64,000 nt of DNA, taken from Streptomonospora wellingtoniae. GTDB taxonomy: Bacteria > Actinomycetota > Actinomycetes > Streptosporangiales > Streptosporangiaceae. The notes under the pieces are model-generated. The model was not told where the DNA came from and made no database searches. It saw only the letters and a list, made by a program, of their open reading frames with translations. Position 1 is the stretch's first letter. Every line of letters starts with the position of its first letter. Below are positions 24,865-33,430 of this stretch, one piece after another. The stretch covers positions 1-64,000 of the forward strand of contig NZ_JAVREK010000012.1 of assembly GCF_031845375.1 (NCBI RefSeq), read 5' to 3'. Made by a program: the position numbers and the translations under genes.

Positions 24865-25784
24865 CCTCCGGCGCCGCCGGTGCGGCATCGGGAACCGTCA
24901 CGCTGCTGGTCAACCCGGCGGCGGGCGGAAACGCCGGGGAGCGGATCGCGGCGCGGGCGGCGCGGCGGCTGCTTTCCCGGGGCGTCGAGGTCGATGTGGT
25001 CGCGGGGCGCGACGCCGCCGAGACGAGGGAGCGGGCCCGCGCCTGCGTCTCCGCCGGCGCCGACGTCCTGGCGGTGGCCGGGGGAGACGGCATGGTCCAC
25101 CTCGCCCTGCAGGAGCTGGCCCGCACCTCCACCGCCCTGGCCGTACTGCCCAGCGGCACGGGCAACGACTTCGCCCGCGCACTGGGCATCCCCTCCGCGG
25201 ACCCCGACGCCGCCGCCGACGTCGTCCTCGGCGGTGTGCGGCGCAGGATCGACCTGGGCCGCTGCTCGCCGCCCGCGGGCGGCGGCCGCCCGCTCTGGTT
25301 CGGCACCGTCCTGACCAGCGGGTTCGACTCCCTGGTCGTGGAGCGCACCGACCGTATGCGCTGGCCGCGCGGCCGTCTGCGCTACGCCGCCGCGGTCATG
25401 GCCGAGCTCGGCCGGCTGCGCCCGCTGCCGTTCACGATCGAGGCCGACGGACACGAGGAGCACCTTGAGGGGATGCTGGTGGCTGTGGGCAACACCGCCT
25501 TCTACGGCGGCGGCATGCGCATCTGCCCGCACGCCGACCCCGGCGACGGCAGACTCGCCGTCACGGCCGTGGGCCCGGCGACCGCCGGGCAGCTGCTGCG
25601 CGCGTTCCCGCGCATCTACCGGGGTACCCACGCGACCCACCCGCTCGTGCGCACCTTCCACGCCAACAGCGTGCGCCTGCACACCCCCGGCATGCGCGCC
25701 TACGCCGACGGAGAGCCCGCGGGCCCGCTCCCGCTCCACGCCGAAGCGGTCGCCGGGGCGGTCGAGGTACTGGTTCCGAGGTAG
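24861..25784 (+). CDS. Diacylglycerol/lipid kinase
   Basis: A 307-residue DAGK-catalytic protein. The N-terminal nucleotide site contains TLLVNPAAGGNAG, VLAVAGGDGMVHLALQEL (the GGDGT-like motif with Met) and VLPSGTGNDFARALGIP. The C-terminal beta-sandwich contains VAVGNTAFYGGGMRICPHADPGDGRL. It should phosphorylate diacylglycerol to phosphatidic acid. The homologue Rv2252 has been reported as a diacylglycerol kinase linked to phosphatidylinositol mannoside synthesis. The start is GTG 24861, overlapping the preceding stop; the 889-residue frame reading in from 23115 is a shadow. Confidence 0.92.
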   Translation: MTSGAAGAASGTVTLLVNPAAGGNAGERIAARAARRLLSRGVEVDVVAGRDAAETRERARACVSAGADVLAVAGGDGMVHLALQELARTSTALAVLPSGTGNDFARALGIPSADPDAAADVVLGGVRRRIDLGRCSPPAGGGRPLWFGTVLTSGFDSLVVERTDRMRWPRGRLRYAAAVMAELGRLRPLPFTIEADGHEEHLEGMLVAVGNTAFYGGGMRICPHADPGDGRLAVTAVGPATAGQLLRAFPRIYRGTHATHPLVRTFHANSVRLHTPGMRAYADGEPAGPLPLHAEAVAGAVEVLVPR

Positions 25785-25869
25785 GCGGGGAGCGGGTGCG
25801 GACGGACGGCGGGGACGGCGGGGCCGCACGCCGTCGAACCCTGTGGCCGAGGGCTTCGCCGGCCCCTGC

Positions 25870-26361
25870 TCAGGTGCGAGGTGCGGCAGCGGCGGTGGGG
25901 CGTTGTCTGAGCAGGCGGGTCAGGAAGGCGGCGTAGGCCGCCAGCGAAACCAGCGCATAGGCGAAGGGCCCGCCGAATGCCGAGGACAGCGTCAGCGGAA
26001 CGCCGGCAGCGAAGCCGAACAGGCTCAGCGCGACGAGCGCCGCCATCAGCGCCGTGTGGGTCCAGACCAGGCCCAGCAGCAGCCCTCGCGGAAGCGGCTT
26101 TCTATCGAAGGCCAGCGCGAGCGTCGCCAGCGCGAACCCGACCGCGGCCAGCGGTGGTAGGAGAATCCAGGCCAGCACACCCGAACCGGCCGGGACTCCG
26201 CCCGCAGTGGCGGCTCCGGCGACGAGGAGGTGCGCGGCGGCGAGCAGGCCCGCGGAGGCCGCTGCGGTACCGCCGAGGAGTCGGACGCCGCCCTTCACGC
26301 ACTCGGCTTCGGACGCACCGTCCCTCACGTCGGCTCCCGAACCGTCGTCGCCCACGGCCAC
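25870..26361 (-). CDS. Small four-helix membrane protein, unknown
   Basis: A 163-residue protein with a charged N-terminus (~25 residues) and four predicted membrane helices (~33-52, 63-86, 94-117, 128-150), ending in a basic tail LLRQRPTAAAAPRT. GTG 26361 and GTG 26355 are both possible, and GGGGAGG lies just upstream. I recognise no family. It is convergent with the DAG kinase gene, with no palindromic element in that gap, and the 170 bases upstream contain no other gene. Confidence 0.7.
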   Translation of the reverse strand: MAVGDDGSGADVRDGASEAECVKGGVRLLGGTAAASAGLLAAAHLLVAGAATAGGVPAGSGVLAWILLPPLAAVGFALATLALAFDRKPLPRGLLLGLVWTHTALMAALVALSLFGFAAGVPLTLSSAFGGPFAYALVSLAAYAAFLTRLLRQRPTAAAAPRT

Positions 26362-26530
26362 CCTCCCCTGGTCGGTCTCCCCTGAATGCCGGTGTCAACG
26401 CAACCACGTCGGGGCGGTCGCCGCCTCCCGCGCACGAGGGAGACGCTTACGCCTCCCGGGGGGCCGGCGCCGACGATCACCTCCATCGCCGCCCGCCCCG
26501 CAAATCGGCCGCCCGCACCCGCGCCCCGCC

Positions 26531-28039
26531 TCACTGCACCGGCAGCACCACGCTGAACACGGTGCCTCGGCCCGGTTGGGAGTCGACGCCGATCACGCCG
26601 TCGTGGGCTGCCACGAACGCGGCGCTGATGGGCAGTCCCAGCCCCGCTCCCCCGCGCGAGCGCGACTCGTCCACCCGGTAGAACCTGTCGAAGACATGCG
26701 CCAACTGCTCGGCGGGGATGCCCGGCCCTTCGTCGCGCACCTCGACGACGGCGGCCTCCGCCATGTCCGCGGGCAGCTCGCCGATCGAAGCGGCGGTCCG
26801 CGGCTGCGCGGCGGCGGCCGCGCCGACGCTGATGCGCACCGGGGTGCCGGGCGGCGTATGCTCGACGGCGTTGCCCACGAGGTTCTCCAGCACCTGGCGC
26901 AACCGGTCGGCGTCGCCGACCGTGTGCACCGCGGAGGGTGCCGCCACCTCGACCGGGGTCTGCGGTGCGCGCGCCCGTACACCCGCCGCCACCTGCTCGG
27001 CGATCTCCCCCAGTTCGACGCCGGTGCGGTCGAGCAGCGGCGCCTCATCGAAGCGGGCGAGCAGCAGCAGGTCGTCGACCAGGCCCGCCATGCGCCCGGC
27101 CTCGTCCTCGATCCGCGACATCCACCGGTCCGCCTTCGCGTCCTCGGCCACCACGCCGCGGTCCCTGCCCTGCCGGTACAGCTCGGCGAACCCGCGGATG
27201 GACGACAGCGGCGTGCGCAGCTCATGGGAGGCGTCGGCGACGAAGCGCTGCGTCACCGCCACCGACCGGTCCCGCTCCCGGACCGCCCGCGCCAGACCGG
27301 ACAGCATCACGTTCAGCGCCGCACCCAGCCGCCCCGTCTCGGTTGCGGGGTCCTGGTCGGGGATGCGGCGGTCCAGGTCGCCGGCCGCGATGGCCTGGGC
27401 GGTCGACTCGATCGCGTGCAGCGGGCGCAGTCCCAGGCGCACCGTCGCCACTGCGGCGAAGCCCAGCAGGCCCAGCAGGGCGGCTCCCACACCCGCCTCG
27501 ATCGCCAGGAGCTGGGTCACGGTGCCGTCCACGCCGGCGAGCGACTGCGCGGCCACCCGCACCTTCCCGTCCTCTCCGGATTCGGTCACCACGCGCCACC
27601 GGCCGCCGCCGGACTCGCCGGGGACGGTGAACGGCCGACCGGCGAGGTCGCGCATCCTCTCCACACCGACACCGCCGAGGTCAGGCAGCGAGGCGTCCGA
27701 ACCGGTCTGCCCGACCACGGAAGCGACGTCGCCGTCCGCGTCGACGGTGAGCGTCCGCAGATCGGTGGGGAAGGGCGGCGGAGGGCCGCCGCCCCGCCCA
27801 TCGCCCCGCCCTTCGCCTGCGCCCTCTCCCCCGCCCCTCTCGTGCGGCGGGGCGCCGCCCTGCGGGCCGTCCAGGATGGTGTGCAGGCGCGTGTCGACCT
27901 CGTTCAGCAGGTGGCGGTGGAGCAGTGTCGCGCCCGCGCCCCCGAACACGACCAGGCACACCGTGGTCAGGCACACCACCACCAGGCTCAGCCGTGCGCC
28001 CAGCGCCCTGGGCACCGGCCGCCGCGAGCGGAGGCTCAT
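26531..28039 (-). CDS. OmpR-class sensor histidine kinase
   Basis: A 502-residue membrane kinase. TM1 (~17-40) is followed by an extracytoplasmic loop with a long Gly/Arg/Glu/Pro-rich insert (~58-92), TM2 (~178-200), a HAMP domain (RPLHAIESTAQAIAAGDLDRRI), the HisKA box ADASHELRTPLSS with His272, and a HATPase domain (LVGNAVEHT, DEGPGIP, GAGLGLPIS). ATG 28039 overlaps the regulator's stop (ATGA). The pair is alone here, so its signal and targets cannot be read from context. The periplasmic insert is low-complexity and unlike a known sensor domain. Confidence 0.92.
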   Translation of the reverse strand: MSLRSRRPVPRALGARLSLVVVCLTTVCLVVFGGAGATLLHRHLLNEVDTRLHTILDGPQGGAPPHERGGGEGAGEGRGDGRGGGPPPPFPTDLRTLTVDADGDVASVVGQTGSDASLPDLGGVGVERMRDLAGRPFTVPGESGGGRWRVVTESGEDGKVRVAAQSLAGVDGTVTQLLAIEAGVGAALLGLLGFAAVATVRLGLRPLHAIESTAQAIAAGDLDRRIPDQDPATETGRLGAALNVMLSGLARAVRERDRSVAVTQRFVADASHELRTPLSSIRGFAELYRQGRDRGVVAEDAKADRWMSRIEDEAGRMAGLVDDLLLLARFDEAPLLDRTGVELGEIAEQVAAGVRARAPQTPVEVAAPSAVHTVGDADRLRQVLENLVGNAVEHTPPGTPVRISVGAAAAAQPRTAASIGELPADMAEAAVVEVRDEGPGIPAEQLAHVFDRFYRVDESRSRGGAGLGLPISAAFVAAHDGVIGVDSQPGRGTVFSVVLPVQ

Positions 28040-28767
28040 CGGCGGTCCTGGGCGCCGATGCGCAGTGTGTAGCCGACGCCCCATACCGTGTGGATCAGCG
28101 GGATACGCCCGGTGTCGATCTTGCGCCTCAGGTAGCTGATGTAGGTCTCCACCACCCGGGTGTCGCCGGCTTCGCCGCCCCAGACGCGGTCGAGGATCTG
28201 GGGCTTGCTGACGATGCGGCCCGCGTTGACCATGAGGTAGCGCAGCAGCGCCAGTTCCGTGCGCGACAGCGGGACGGGCGTGCCGCCGCGGCGGGCCTCG
28301 TGGGCGTCCTCGCACAGTTCGAGGTCGGCGTAGCGCAGCTGCACCTCCTCGTCGGGCGGCTGGACGCCGGTGCGGCGCAGGATCGCCTGCAGGCGCAGCA
28401 GCACCTCGTCGAGGCTGAACGGCTTGGTCACGTAGTCGTCGGCGCCGGCCCGCAGGCCGGCCACGCGGTCCCCGACCGAGCCGCGCGCGGTCAGCAGGAG
28501 CACCGGCAGGCCGGGCAGCACCCCGCGCAGGTCGGCGACGAGGTCGAGCCCGCTGCGACCGGGGAGCATGATGTCGACCACGGCGATGTCGGGCGTGAAT
28601 GCGGCGAGCCCGGCCACGGCGGTGTCCGCGTCGGCGGCGCCGCGGGCGGTGTAGCCGCTGAGTTCCAGCGAGGCGGTCAGCAGCTCCCGGATGTTCGGGT
28701 CGTCCTCGACGAGCAGGACCTGCTCCTGGGTGGCGGCCTGTGCGCTCTCGGAGTGCTCGGCGCGCAT
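28036..28767 (-). CDS. OmpR/PhoB-family response regulator
   Basis: A 243-residue regulator with an N-terminal receiver (Glu21/Asp22/Asp23, phosphoacceptor Asp65 in VVDIMLPG, Thr-Ala at LLLTARG, Lys in YVTKPFS) and a C-terminal winged helix (VPLSRTELALLRYLMVNAGRIVSK, VETYISYLRRKID, IHTVWGVGYTLR). ATG 28767 was chosen because the upstream extension to 28950 is Arg/Ser-rich and unlike the family. It is co-translated with the kinase gene that follows. The 435 bases upstream hold no recognisable gene, only a hairpin belonging to the deacetylase gene beyond. Confidence 0.93.
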   Translation of the reverse strand: MRAEHSESAQAATQEQVLLVEDDPNIRELLTASLELSGYTARGAADADTAVAGLAAFTPDIAVVDIMLPGRSGLDLVADLRGVLPGLPVLLLTARGSVGDRVAGLRAGADDYVTKPFSLDEVLLRLQAILRRTGVQPPDEEVQLRYADLELCEDAHEARRGGTPVPLSRTELALLRYLMVNAGRIVSKPQILDRVWGGEAGDTRVVETYISYLRRKIDTGRIPLIHTVWGVGYTLRIGAQDRR

Positions 28768-29074
28768 CGCCGTCACCGTCCCGTCCGTCCTCGTCCCCGC
28801 TCGCGTCCCGGTCACGTTCGCCAGCACGCGGCGCCCCTTCCCCTGCGCCCCCAGCGGGCAGCACTCGCGTGAGAATAGGCGGCGAACGCTAGAGAGCGGT
28901 GAGAACACGACCGGACGCGGTTTGGAGCAGGCACGGCGGCTATCCGACACTCGCCCGCCCAGCCCGGCAGCAGAGCGCCTCCGCGCGCCTTACCAGCTGG
29001 TCGGGCGCGCGGAGGCGGTGGCGGCGGATTCTTCGGGCGCCGGCGCAAGGGTGGCGCGCCCGCGCGGGACCGGT

Positions 29075-29113
29075 CTCCGCCCCGGCCGCTCCGTGTATCC
29101 GGCCGGGGCGGAG
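29075..29113 (-). terminator. Hairpin terminator after the CE4 deacetylase gene
   Basis: CTCCGCCCCGGCC (29075-29087) pairs perfectly with GGCCGGGGCGGAG (29101-29113) across a 13-base loop, about 90 bases past the deacetylase stop. The whole gap from 28768 to 29202 holds no other recognisable feature. Confidence 0.72.
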
Positions 29114-29202
29114 GGTCCGGCCTACCGCGCCCCGCCCGGGCGGAGCAGCCCGGAGGGTACGGCCTCGGCCACGGCTGCCGTGCCCGCGTCTCGCCGGGGT
29201 GC

Positions 29203-29949
29203 CTATCCCCTGGTCGCCGGGCGGACGAACCGCCAGCCCTGGGACTGCAGTTCGGGGACGACGCGGTCGACGGCCTCGATCGTCTGACTGCGGTCGCCGC
29301 CGCCGTCGTGGAGAAGGACCACCGACTGCCGCGTGATGCCCTGCCGCAGCCGGTCCGCCAGCACCTGGGTGCCTGGCGTGTTCCAGTCCTCGACGGCAAG
29401 ACTCCAGCCCAGCGGCTGCATTCCCATTTCCGCGGCGACCTGCGGGCTCTGGCCCCAAGAACCGTAGGGCGCGCGGAAGTAGGGGATGTCGGCCGAGGGA
29501 ACCGCGTCATGGATCGCCTGGTTCGTCGCCTCCAGATCGGCGGCGACGCTGCTCCAGGACTGCGAGGCGAGATCGGCGTGGTACATCGAGTGGTTGCAGA
29601 GTGTGTGGCCCGCGTCGGCGATCTGGCGGACGAGGTCGGGGTGCTGCTGCGCGTGCTGGCCCCACAGGCAGAACACGGCCTTGACGTCGTGCCGGCGCAG
29701 CACGTCGAGCAGTCGGGGCGTCTCACCCGGGTTGGGGCCGTCGTCGAAGGTGAGGGCGACCGATTGGCCGGGCACCCCTGTCTGGGTGACGACCTCGGGC
29801 GTGGCGGTGCCCTTGGCGCCCGCTGCGGGATGATAGCGATTGTCCTGTGGCGCGGCGTGCGCCGGAGCGGCGGCGGCGAAGACGGTGAGGCCGATGGTCA
29901 GCAGCGTCGCGACGACGCGGCCCCGCTTGGGGGATGTTCCGTCACTCAC
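29203..29949 (-). CDS. Secreted polysaccharide deacetylase (CE4)
   Basis: A 248-residue protein with a Sec signal peptide (~1-32, cleavage after AHA) and a NodB domain: motif 1 TFDDGP (catalytic base Asp, metal Asp), motif 2 HSMYHADL (metal His residues), motif 3 RAPYG, motif 4 AVEDWN and motif 5 LLHDGGG. CE4 enzymes remove acetyl groups from xylan, chitin oligomers or peptidoglycan. Here the promoter shares position, spacing and a TTCCGGAA box with the xylanase gene 1.3 kb away, which favours acetylxylan esterase activity. The start is GTG 29949 with an AGGAG site. Confidence 0.92.
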   Translation of the reverse strand: MSDGTSPKRGRVVATLLTIGLTVFAAAAPAHAAPQDNRYHPAAGAKGTATPEVVTQTGVPGQSVALTFDDGPNPGETPRLLDVLRRHDVKAVFCLWGQHAQQHPDLVRQIADAGHTLCNHSMYHADLASQSWSSVAADLEATNQAIHDAVPSADIPYFRAPYGSWGQSPQVAAEMGMQPLGWSLAVEDWNTPGTQVLADRLRQGITRQSVVLLHDGGGDRSQTIEAVDRVVPELQSQGWRFVRPATRG

Positions 29950-29971
29950 GCGAGACTCCTAGCGTGTCATT

Positions 29972-30027
29972 TTCCGGAATCTTCCGGAATATAATCGCAA
30001 CATAAAGAGCCGAGTGCGCGATGTCAA
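29972..30027 (-). promoter_or_regulatory. Deacetylase promoter with tandem TTCCGGAA operators
   Basis: On the minus strand, TTGACA (30027-30022), a 17-base spacer and TATGTT (30004-29999) form a near-consensus promoter. Just downstream lie two TTCCGGAA palindromes (29982-29989 and 29972-29979), one helical turn apart. The segment ATTCCGGAAAATGACA matches the xylanase site ATTCCGGAAAATGCCA at 15 of 16 positions. A repressor bound here would block promoter clearance. Confidence 0.75.
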
Positions 30028-30070
30028 CGTCCCACGGCGAGAACCGCCGCAGGCGGTCGCGGATCCCCCC

Positions 30071-31102
30071 TCACCGCGCCGGCGCGCCCGGCACGGCAGC
30101 GGTGCTGTCGCGTACGACGAGCTCGGTGGCCAGCTCCACACGCGGGCTCTCGATGGACTCGCCGCCCACCAGCCGGTGCACTGTGCGCACGGCGAGTCGG
30201 CCCATCTCGGCCAGCGGCTGGCGCACCGTGGTCAGCGGGGGCGAGGCCCAGCGCGCCTCGGGGAGGTCGTCGAACCCGATCACGCTGACGTCGGCGGGTA
30301 CGCGCAGGCCGCGCCGGCGCAGCGCTTCGTAGACGCCGAGCGTCATCTGGTCGCTTGCGGAGAACACCGCGGTCGGCGGCTCGGCCAGGCCGAACAGGTG
30401 CTCGCCGGCCCGGAACCCGGACTCGTAGTCGAACTCGCCCGGCACGACCAAGTCGTCGTCGACGTCCAGCCCGGCGGTCTCCAGCCCCGCCCGGTAGCCG
30501 TCGAGGCGGGCGCGGCTGCACCACAGCTCGGGCCGACCGGCGACGAACGCGATGCGCCGGTGCCCCAGGCTGATCAGGTAGTCGGTGGCGCTGAGCCCGC
30601 CCGCCCAGTTGGTGGCGCCGATCGTGGGCACCGCGAGGTCGGGCACGCCCACCGGGTCGATCACCACCGAGGGCATGTGCAGGTCTTCCAGCTCCGCGCG
30701 CAGCGAGGAGTCCAGGTCGGTGGTGACGAGCACGGCGCCGTCGCTGGTGCGTGAGCGGACGTTCTGCAGCCACTGGCGCGTCGAGCTGGCGCGGCGGTGG
30801 ATCGCCGAGACGACGATGCCGCTGCCCACCGCGTGGGCGGCGTCCTCGACACCGCGGATGATCTCCACCGCCCACGGGCTGTCCAGGTCGTTGAAGACCA
30901 GGTCCAGCAGCCCGACCATCTCACCCCCGCGGCTGCCCCGGCGGCGGTAGCCGCGGGCCCGCAGCAAGGACTCGATGCGCTCGCGGGTGGCGGGCGCTAC
31001 GTCGCCCCTGCCGTTGAGGACGCGCGAGACGGTCGGCGCGGAGACGCCGGCCTCCTCGGCGATTGCGGAGATCGTCACGGCTGGGGTCGGGGTATCGGCC
31101 AC
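30071..31102 (-). CDS. LacI-family regulator of the xylan genes
   Basis: A 343-residue LacI-type protein: the helix-turn-helix VTISAIAEEAGVSAPTVSRVLN (~9-30), hinge, and effector domain (VFSASDQMTLGVYEALRRRG, VIGFDDLPEARWASPPLTTV). The start is GTG 31102, just after AGGAGGAGCA; the longer frame to 31459 overlaps the xylanase gene. It lies between the CE4 deacetylase and the GH10 xylanase, whose promoters carry the same TTCCGGAA box, making it the prime candidate for their repressor. TTCCGGAA lacks the usual ACGT-type LacI centre but keeps a central CG. The inducer is probably a xylo-oligosaccharide; this is inference. Confidence 0.9.
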   Translation of the reverse strand: MADTPTPAVTISAIAEEAGVSAPTVSRVLNGRGDVAPATRERIESLLRARGYRRRGSRGGEMVGLLDLVFNDLDSPWAVEIIRGVEDAAHAVGSGIVVSAIHRRASSTRQWLQNVRSRTSDGAVLVTTDLDSSLRAELEDLHMPSVVIDPVGVPDLAVPTIGATNWAGGLSATDYLISLGHRRIAFVAGRPELWCSRARLDGYRAGLETAGLDVDDDLVVPGEFDYESGFRAGEHLFGLAEPPTAVFSASDQMTLGVYEALRRRGLRVPADVSVIGFDDLPEARWASPPLTTVRQPLAEMGRLAVRTVHRLVGGESIESPRVELATELVVRDSTAAVPGAPAR

Positions 31103-31210
31103 TGCTCCTCCTTCGTACCTACCCAGAGTACGGACGTCGCGGGCGGAGGCGGTCGGGCGGGACGCCCAACCGCGCGGGCGGAGGAGTGCGGCGGGGCGGA
31201 GTCCGGGGGA

Positions 31211-31271
31211 TTGACGCTCTGGCCAGGAGCGCTTACTGTCCTTCGACGCCGCAAATCGGAATATTCCGGAA
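31211..31271 (+). promoter_or_regulatory. Xylanase promoter with TTCCGGAA operator
   Basis: TTGACG (31211-31216), a 17-base spacer and TACTGT (31234-31239) form the promoter. Downstream lie the palindrome CGGAATATTCCG (31257-31268) and the overlapping TTCCGGAA (31264-31271). The design, a promoter followed within about 25 bases by the box, is the same as at the deacetylase gene. Confidence 0.75.
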
Positions 31272-31308
31272 AATGCCAAGCGGCAGACCGAATGGGAGAT
31301 CCCCCCAG

Positions 31309-32475
31309 ATGAGACCCATCCGCTTCGCCACCACCGCCCTGGCCGCAGCCGCCTTGACCGTCCCGCTGGCCGTCCCCGCGGCCTCCGCCGACACCGCCGA
31401 GCGCCACTGGCCTCCCCACCATTCCCACGGCAAGGCCGAGCGGCTGCGCTGGGCCGCACCCCACGGGTTCCGCATCGGCACCGCGGTCGCCGGCGGCGGC
31501 CACCACCTCGAACAGGACTACCCCGACCCCTTCACCTCGGACCGCCGCTACCGCAGAACGCTGGCGCGCCAGTTCGACTCGGTCTCACCCGAGAACCAGA
31601 TGAAGTGGGAGTACATCCACCCCGAGCGCGACGAGTACGACTTCGCGATGGCGGACCGCATCGTCGGCTTCGCCGGGCGCCACGGCCAGGCCGTCCGCGG
31701 CCACACCCTCCTCTGGCACAGCCAGAACCCCGAGTGGCTGGAGGAGGGCGACTTCACCGACACCGAGCTGCGGTCCATCCTGCGCGACCACATCACCACC
31801 GTCGTCGGCCGCTACAGGGGCCGGATCCAGCAGTGGGACGTCGCCAACGAGATCTTCGACTCCGAGGGCGAACTGCGCACCGAGGAGAACATCTGGCTGC
31901 GCGAGCTGGGCCCGGGCGTCATCGCCGACGCGTTCCGCTGGGCGCACCGCGCCGACCCGCACGCCGAGCTCTACCTCAACGACTACGGCGTCGAGAGCGC
32001 CAACGCCAAGAGCGACGCCTACTACGAGCTGTCCCGAGAGCTGCTCGCCGACGGCGTCCCGCTGCACGGCTTCTCCGCCCAGGCGCACCTCAGCCTCGAC
32101 TACCCGTTCCCCGGCGGCTTGGAGGAGAATCTGCGCCGCTTCGACGAGCTGGGCCTGGGCACGGCCATCACCGAGATCGACGTACGCATGACGCTGCCGG
32201 AGAGCGGCGAGCCCACCGAGGAGCAGCTGGACACCCAGGCCGACTACTACCGGCAGGCGCTGTCGGCCTGCCTGGACGTGGAGGGCTGCGACTCCTTCAC
32301 GATCTGGGGCTTCACCGACAAGTACTCCTGGGTGCCGGTCTTCTTCGAGGGCCAGGGCGCGGCCACGGTCATGACCGAGGACTTCACCCGCAAGAAGTCC
32401 TTCTTCGCGGTCTACGACACGCTCAAGGACGAGAAGCGGTGGCCCGGCCGTCCCGGCCACGGTGAACCCCGTTGA
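31309..32475 (+). CDS. Secreted GH10 endo-1,4-beta-xylanase
   Basis: A 388-residue secreted enzyme. A Sec signal (~1-27, ending AASA) is followed by a single GH10 barrel: RGHTLLWHSQNPEW, the acid/base Glu181 in WDVANEIFD, the nucleophile Glu289 in ITEIDVRM, and the terminal FTIWGFTDKYSWVP. No carbohydrate-binding module follows, so it is a catalytic domain only. It cleaves xylan to xylo-oligosaccharides outside the cell. The start is ATG 31309 after GGGAG. The stop TGA (32473-32475) lies inside palindromic element copy 4, so the C-terminus may have been set by element insertion. Regulation is probably by the divergent LacI-type protein. Confidence 0.95.
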   Translation: MRPIRFATTALAAAALTVPLAVPAASADTAERHWPPHHSHGKAERLRWAAPHGFRIGTAVAGGGHHLEQDYPDPFTSDRRYRRTLARQFDSVSPENQMKWEYIHPERDEYDFAMADRIVGFAGRHGQAVRGHTLLWHSQNPEWLEEGDFTDTELRSILRDHITTVVGRYRGRIQQWDVANEIFDSEGELRTEENIWLRELGPGVIADAFRWAHRADPHAELYLNDYGVESANAKSDAYYELSRELLADGVPLHGFSAQAHLSLDYPFPGGLEENLRRFDELGLGTAITEIDVRMTLPESGEPTEEQLDTQADYYRQALSACLDVEGCDSFTIWGFTDKYSWVPVFFEGQGAATVMTEDFTRKKSFFAVYDTLKDEKRWPGRPGHGEPR

Positions 32476-32531
32476 TCTTGTAGCTATCGTGAAGGAAAGC
32501 GATTTCCGTTTGCGATAGCTACAAGATCGAC
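32471..32531. repeat. 61-bp palindromic element, copy 4, containing the xylanase stop codon
   Basis: The arms GTTGATCTTGTAGCTATCG (from 32471) and CGATAGCTACAAGATCGAC (to 32531) pair with one wobble. The centre GAAGGAAAGCGATTTCC is identical to copy 1, in the same orientation. Its first bases GTTGA provide the TGA that ends the xylanase gene. It lies 57 bases from the stop of the convergent methyltransferase gene. Confidence 0.92.
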
Positions 32532-32587
32532 GGTGCTGTGGCGGGTGCCGCCGGGCTTGTTCGGCGGCCGGCACCCAGCCGTCGCCG

Positions 32588-33430
32588 TTAGGGCTTGACC
32601 GCGACCCCCGCGTGCTCCCAGATGCGCTTGTCCTCGCCGGGGATGTCGACCGGATCGGTGCCCGGCTTGCGCCAGGTGTCGCAGTCGACCAGGCGGGCCG
32701 GCTCCGCGCCGTCCACGGACGGCGAGACGAGCTCCAGGTCGGCGACCGCGGCCGCGCACTCCCGCGGGTCGCGCACGCGGCCCCACGGTGCGCCCGAGGC
32801 GTGGACCCGCTCGGTGAAGAGCCGGCCGTGTTCGACGTCGTCGGCGCACAGGTGCGAGTACACCAGCGCCGATCCCGAGGGGAAGGGCTCCAGATAGCTC
32901 CGCACGAGGTCGAAGGGGTCGTCCTCGTCGGGGATGCAGTGCAGCAGCGAGACCAGCATCAGGCACACCGGCTGCTCGGTCGTGAGGAGGCGGCGCGTGC
33001 CCGGGTCGCCCAGCACCTTCTCGACGTCGCGCAGGTCGGCGGTGATCACAGTGGTCGTCTCGTTCTCCACCATCAGCGCACGCGCGTGCGCGAGCACCAT
33101 CGGGTCGATGTCGACGTAGACGACGCGGTTGCCCGGGGAGTTGCGCTGGGCGACCTGGTGGGTGTTCTCGACGGTGGGCAGCCCCGAGCCGAGGTCGAGG
33201 AACTGGTCGATGCCCAGCTCGTTGGCCACGTACTGGACACCGCGCGAAAGGAACCCGCGGTTCTCGATCGCGAGGTCGGTCATGCCGGGGTTGAGCTCCT
33301 CCACCGCGGCGGCGAGCTCGCGGTCGGGGGCGAAGTTGTCCTTGCCGCCCAACAGGGCGTCGTAGGCCCGGGCGATGGTCGGCTTCGACATGTCCAGATC
33401 TGTCGGGGGAAACCTGAGGGCATCGCTCAT
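32588..33430 (-). CDS. SAM-dependent methyltransferase, SAV2177/DUF574 type
   Basis: A 280-residue methyltransferase of an actinomycete-specific family. It shows the family N-terminus (DMSKPTIARAYDALLGGKDNF), the SAM-binding motif QFLDLGSGLPT (~76-86), the acidic VVYVDIDPMVLAHA and the motif LLHCIPDEDDP. Members are abundant in Streptomyces and relatives, with mostly unknown substrates; the family has been linked to conservon-like or secondary-metabolite functions only loosely. The start is ATG 33430. It stands alone, ends convergent with the xylanase across element copy 4, and faces a truncated Mth938-type gene. Confidence 0.9.
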   Translation of the reverse strand: MSDALRFPPTDLDMSKPTIARAYDALLGGKDNFAPDRELAAAVEELNPGMTDLAIENRGFLSRGVQYVANELGIDQFLDLGSGLPTVENTHQVAQRNSPGNRVVYVDIDPMVLAHARALMVENETTTVITADLRDVEKVLGDPGTRRLLTTEQPVCLMLVSLLHCIPDEDDPFDLVRSYLEPFPSGSALVYSHLCADDVEHGRLFTERVHASGAPWGRVRDPRECAAAVADLELVSPSVDGAEPARLVDCDTWRKPGTDPVDIPGEDKRIWEHAGVAVKP

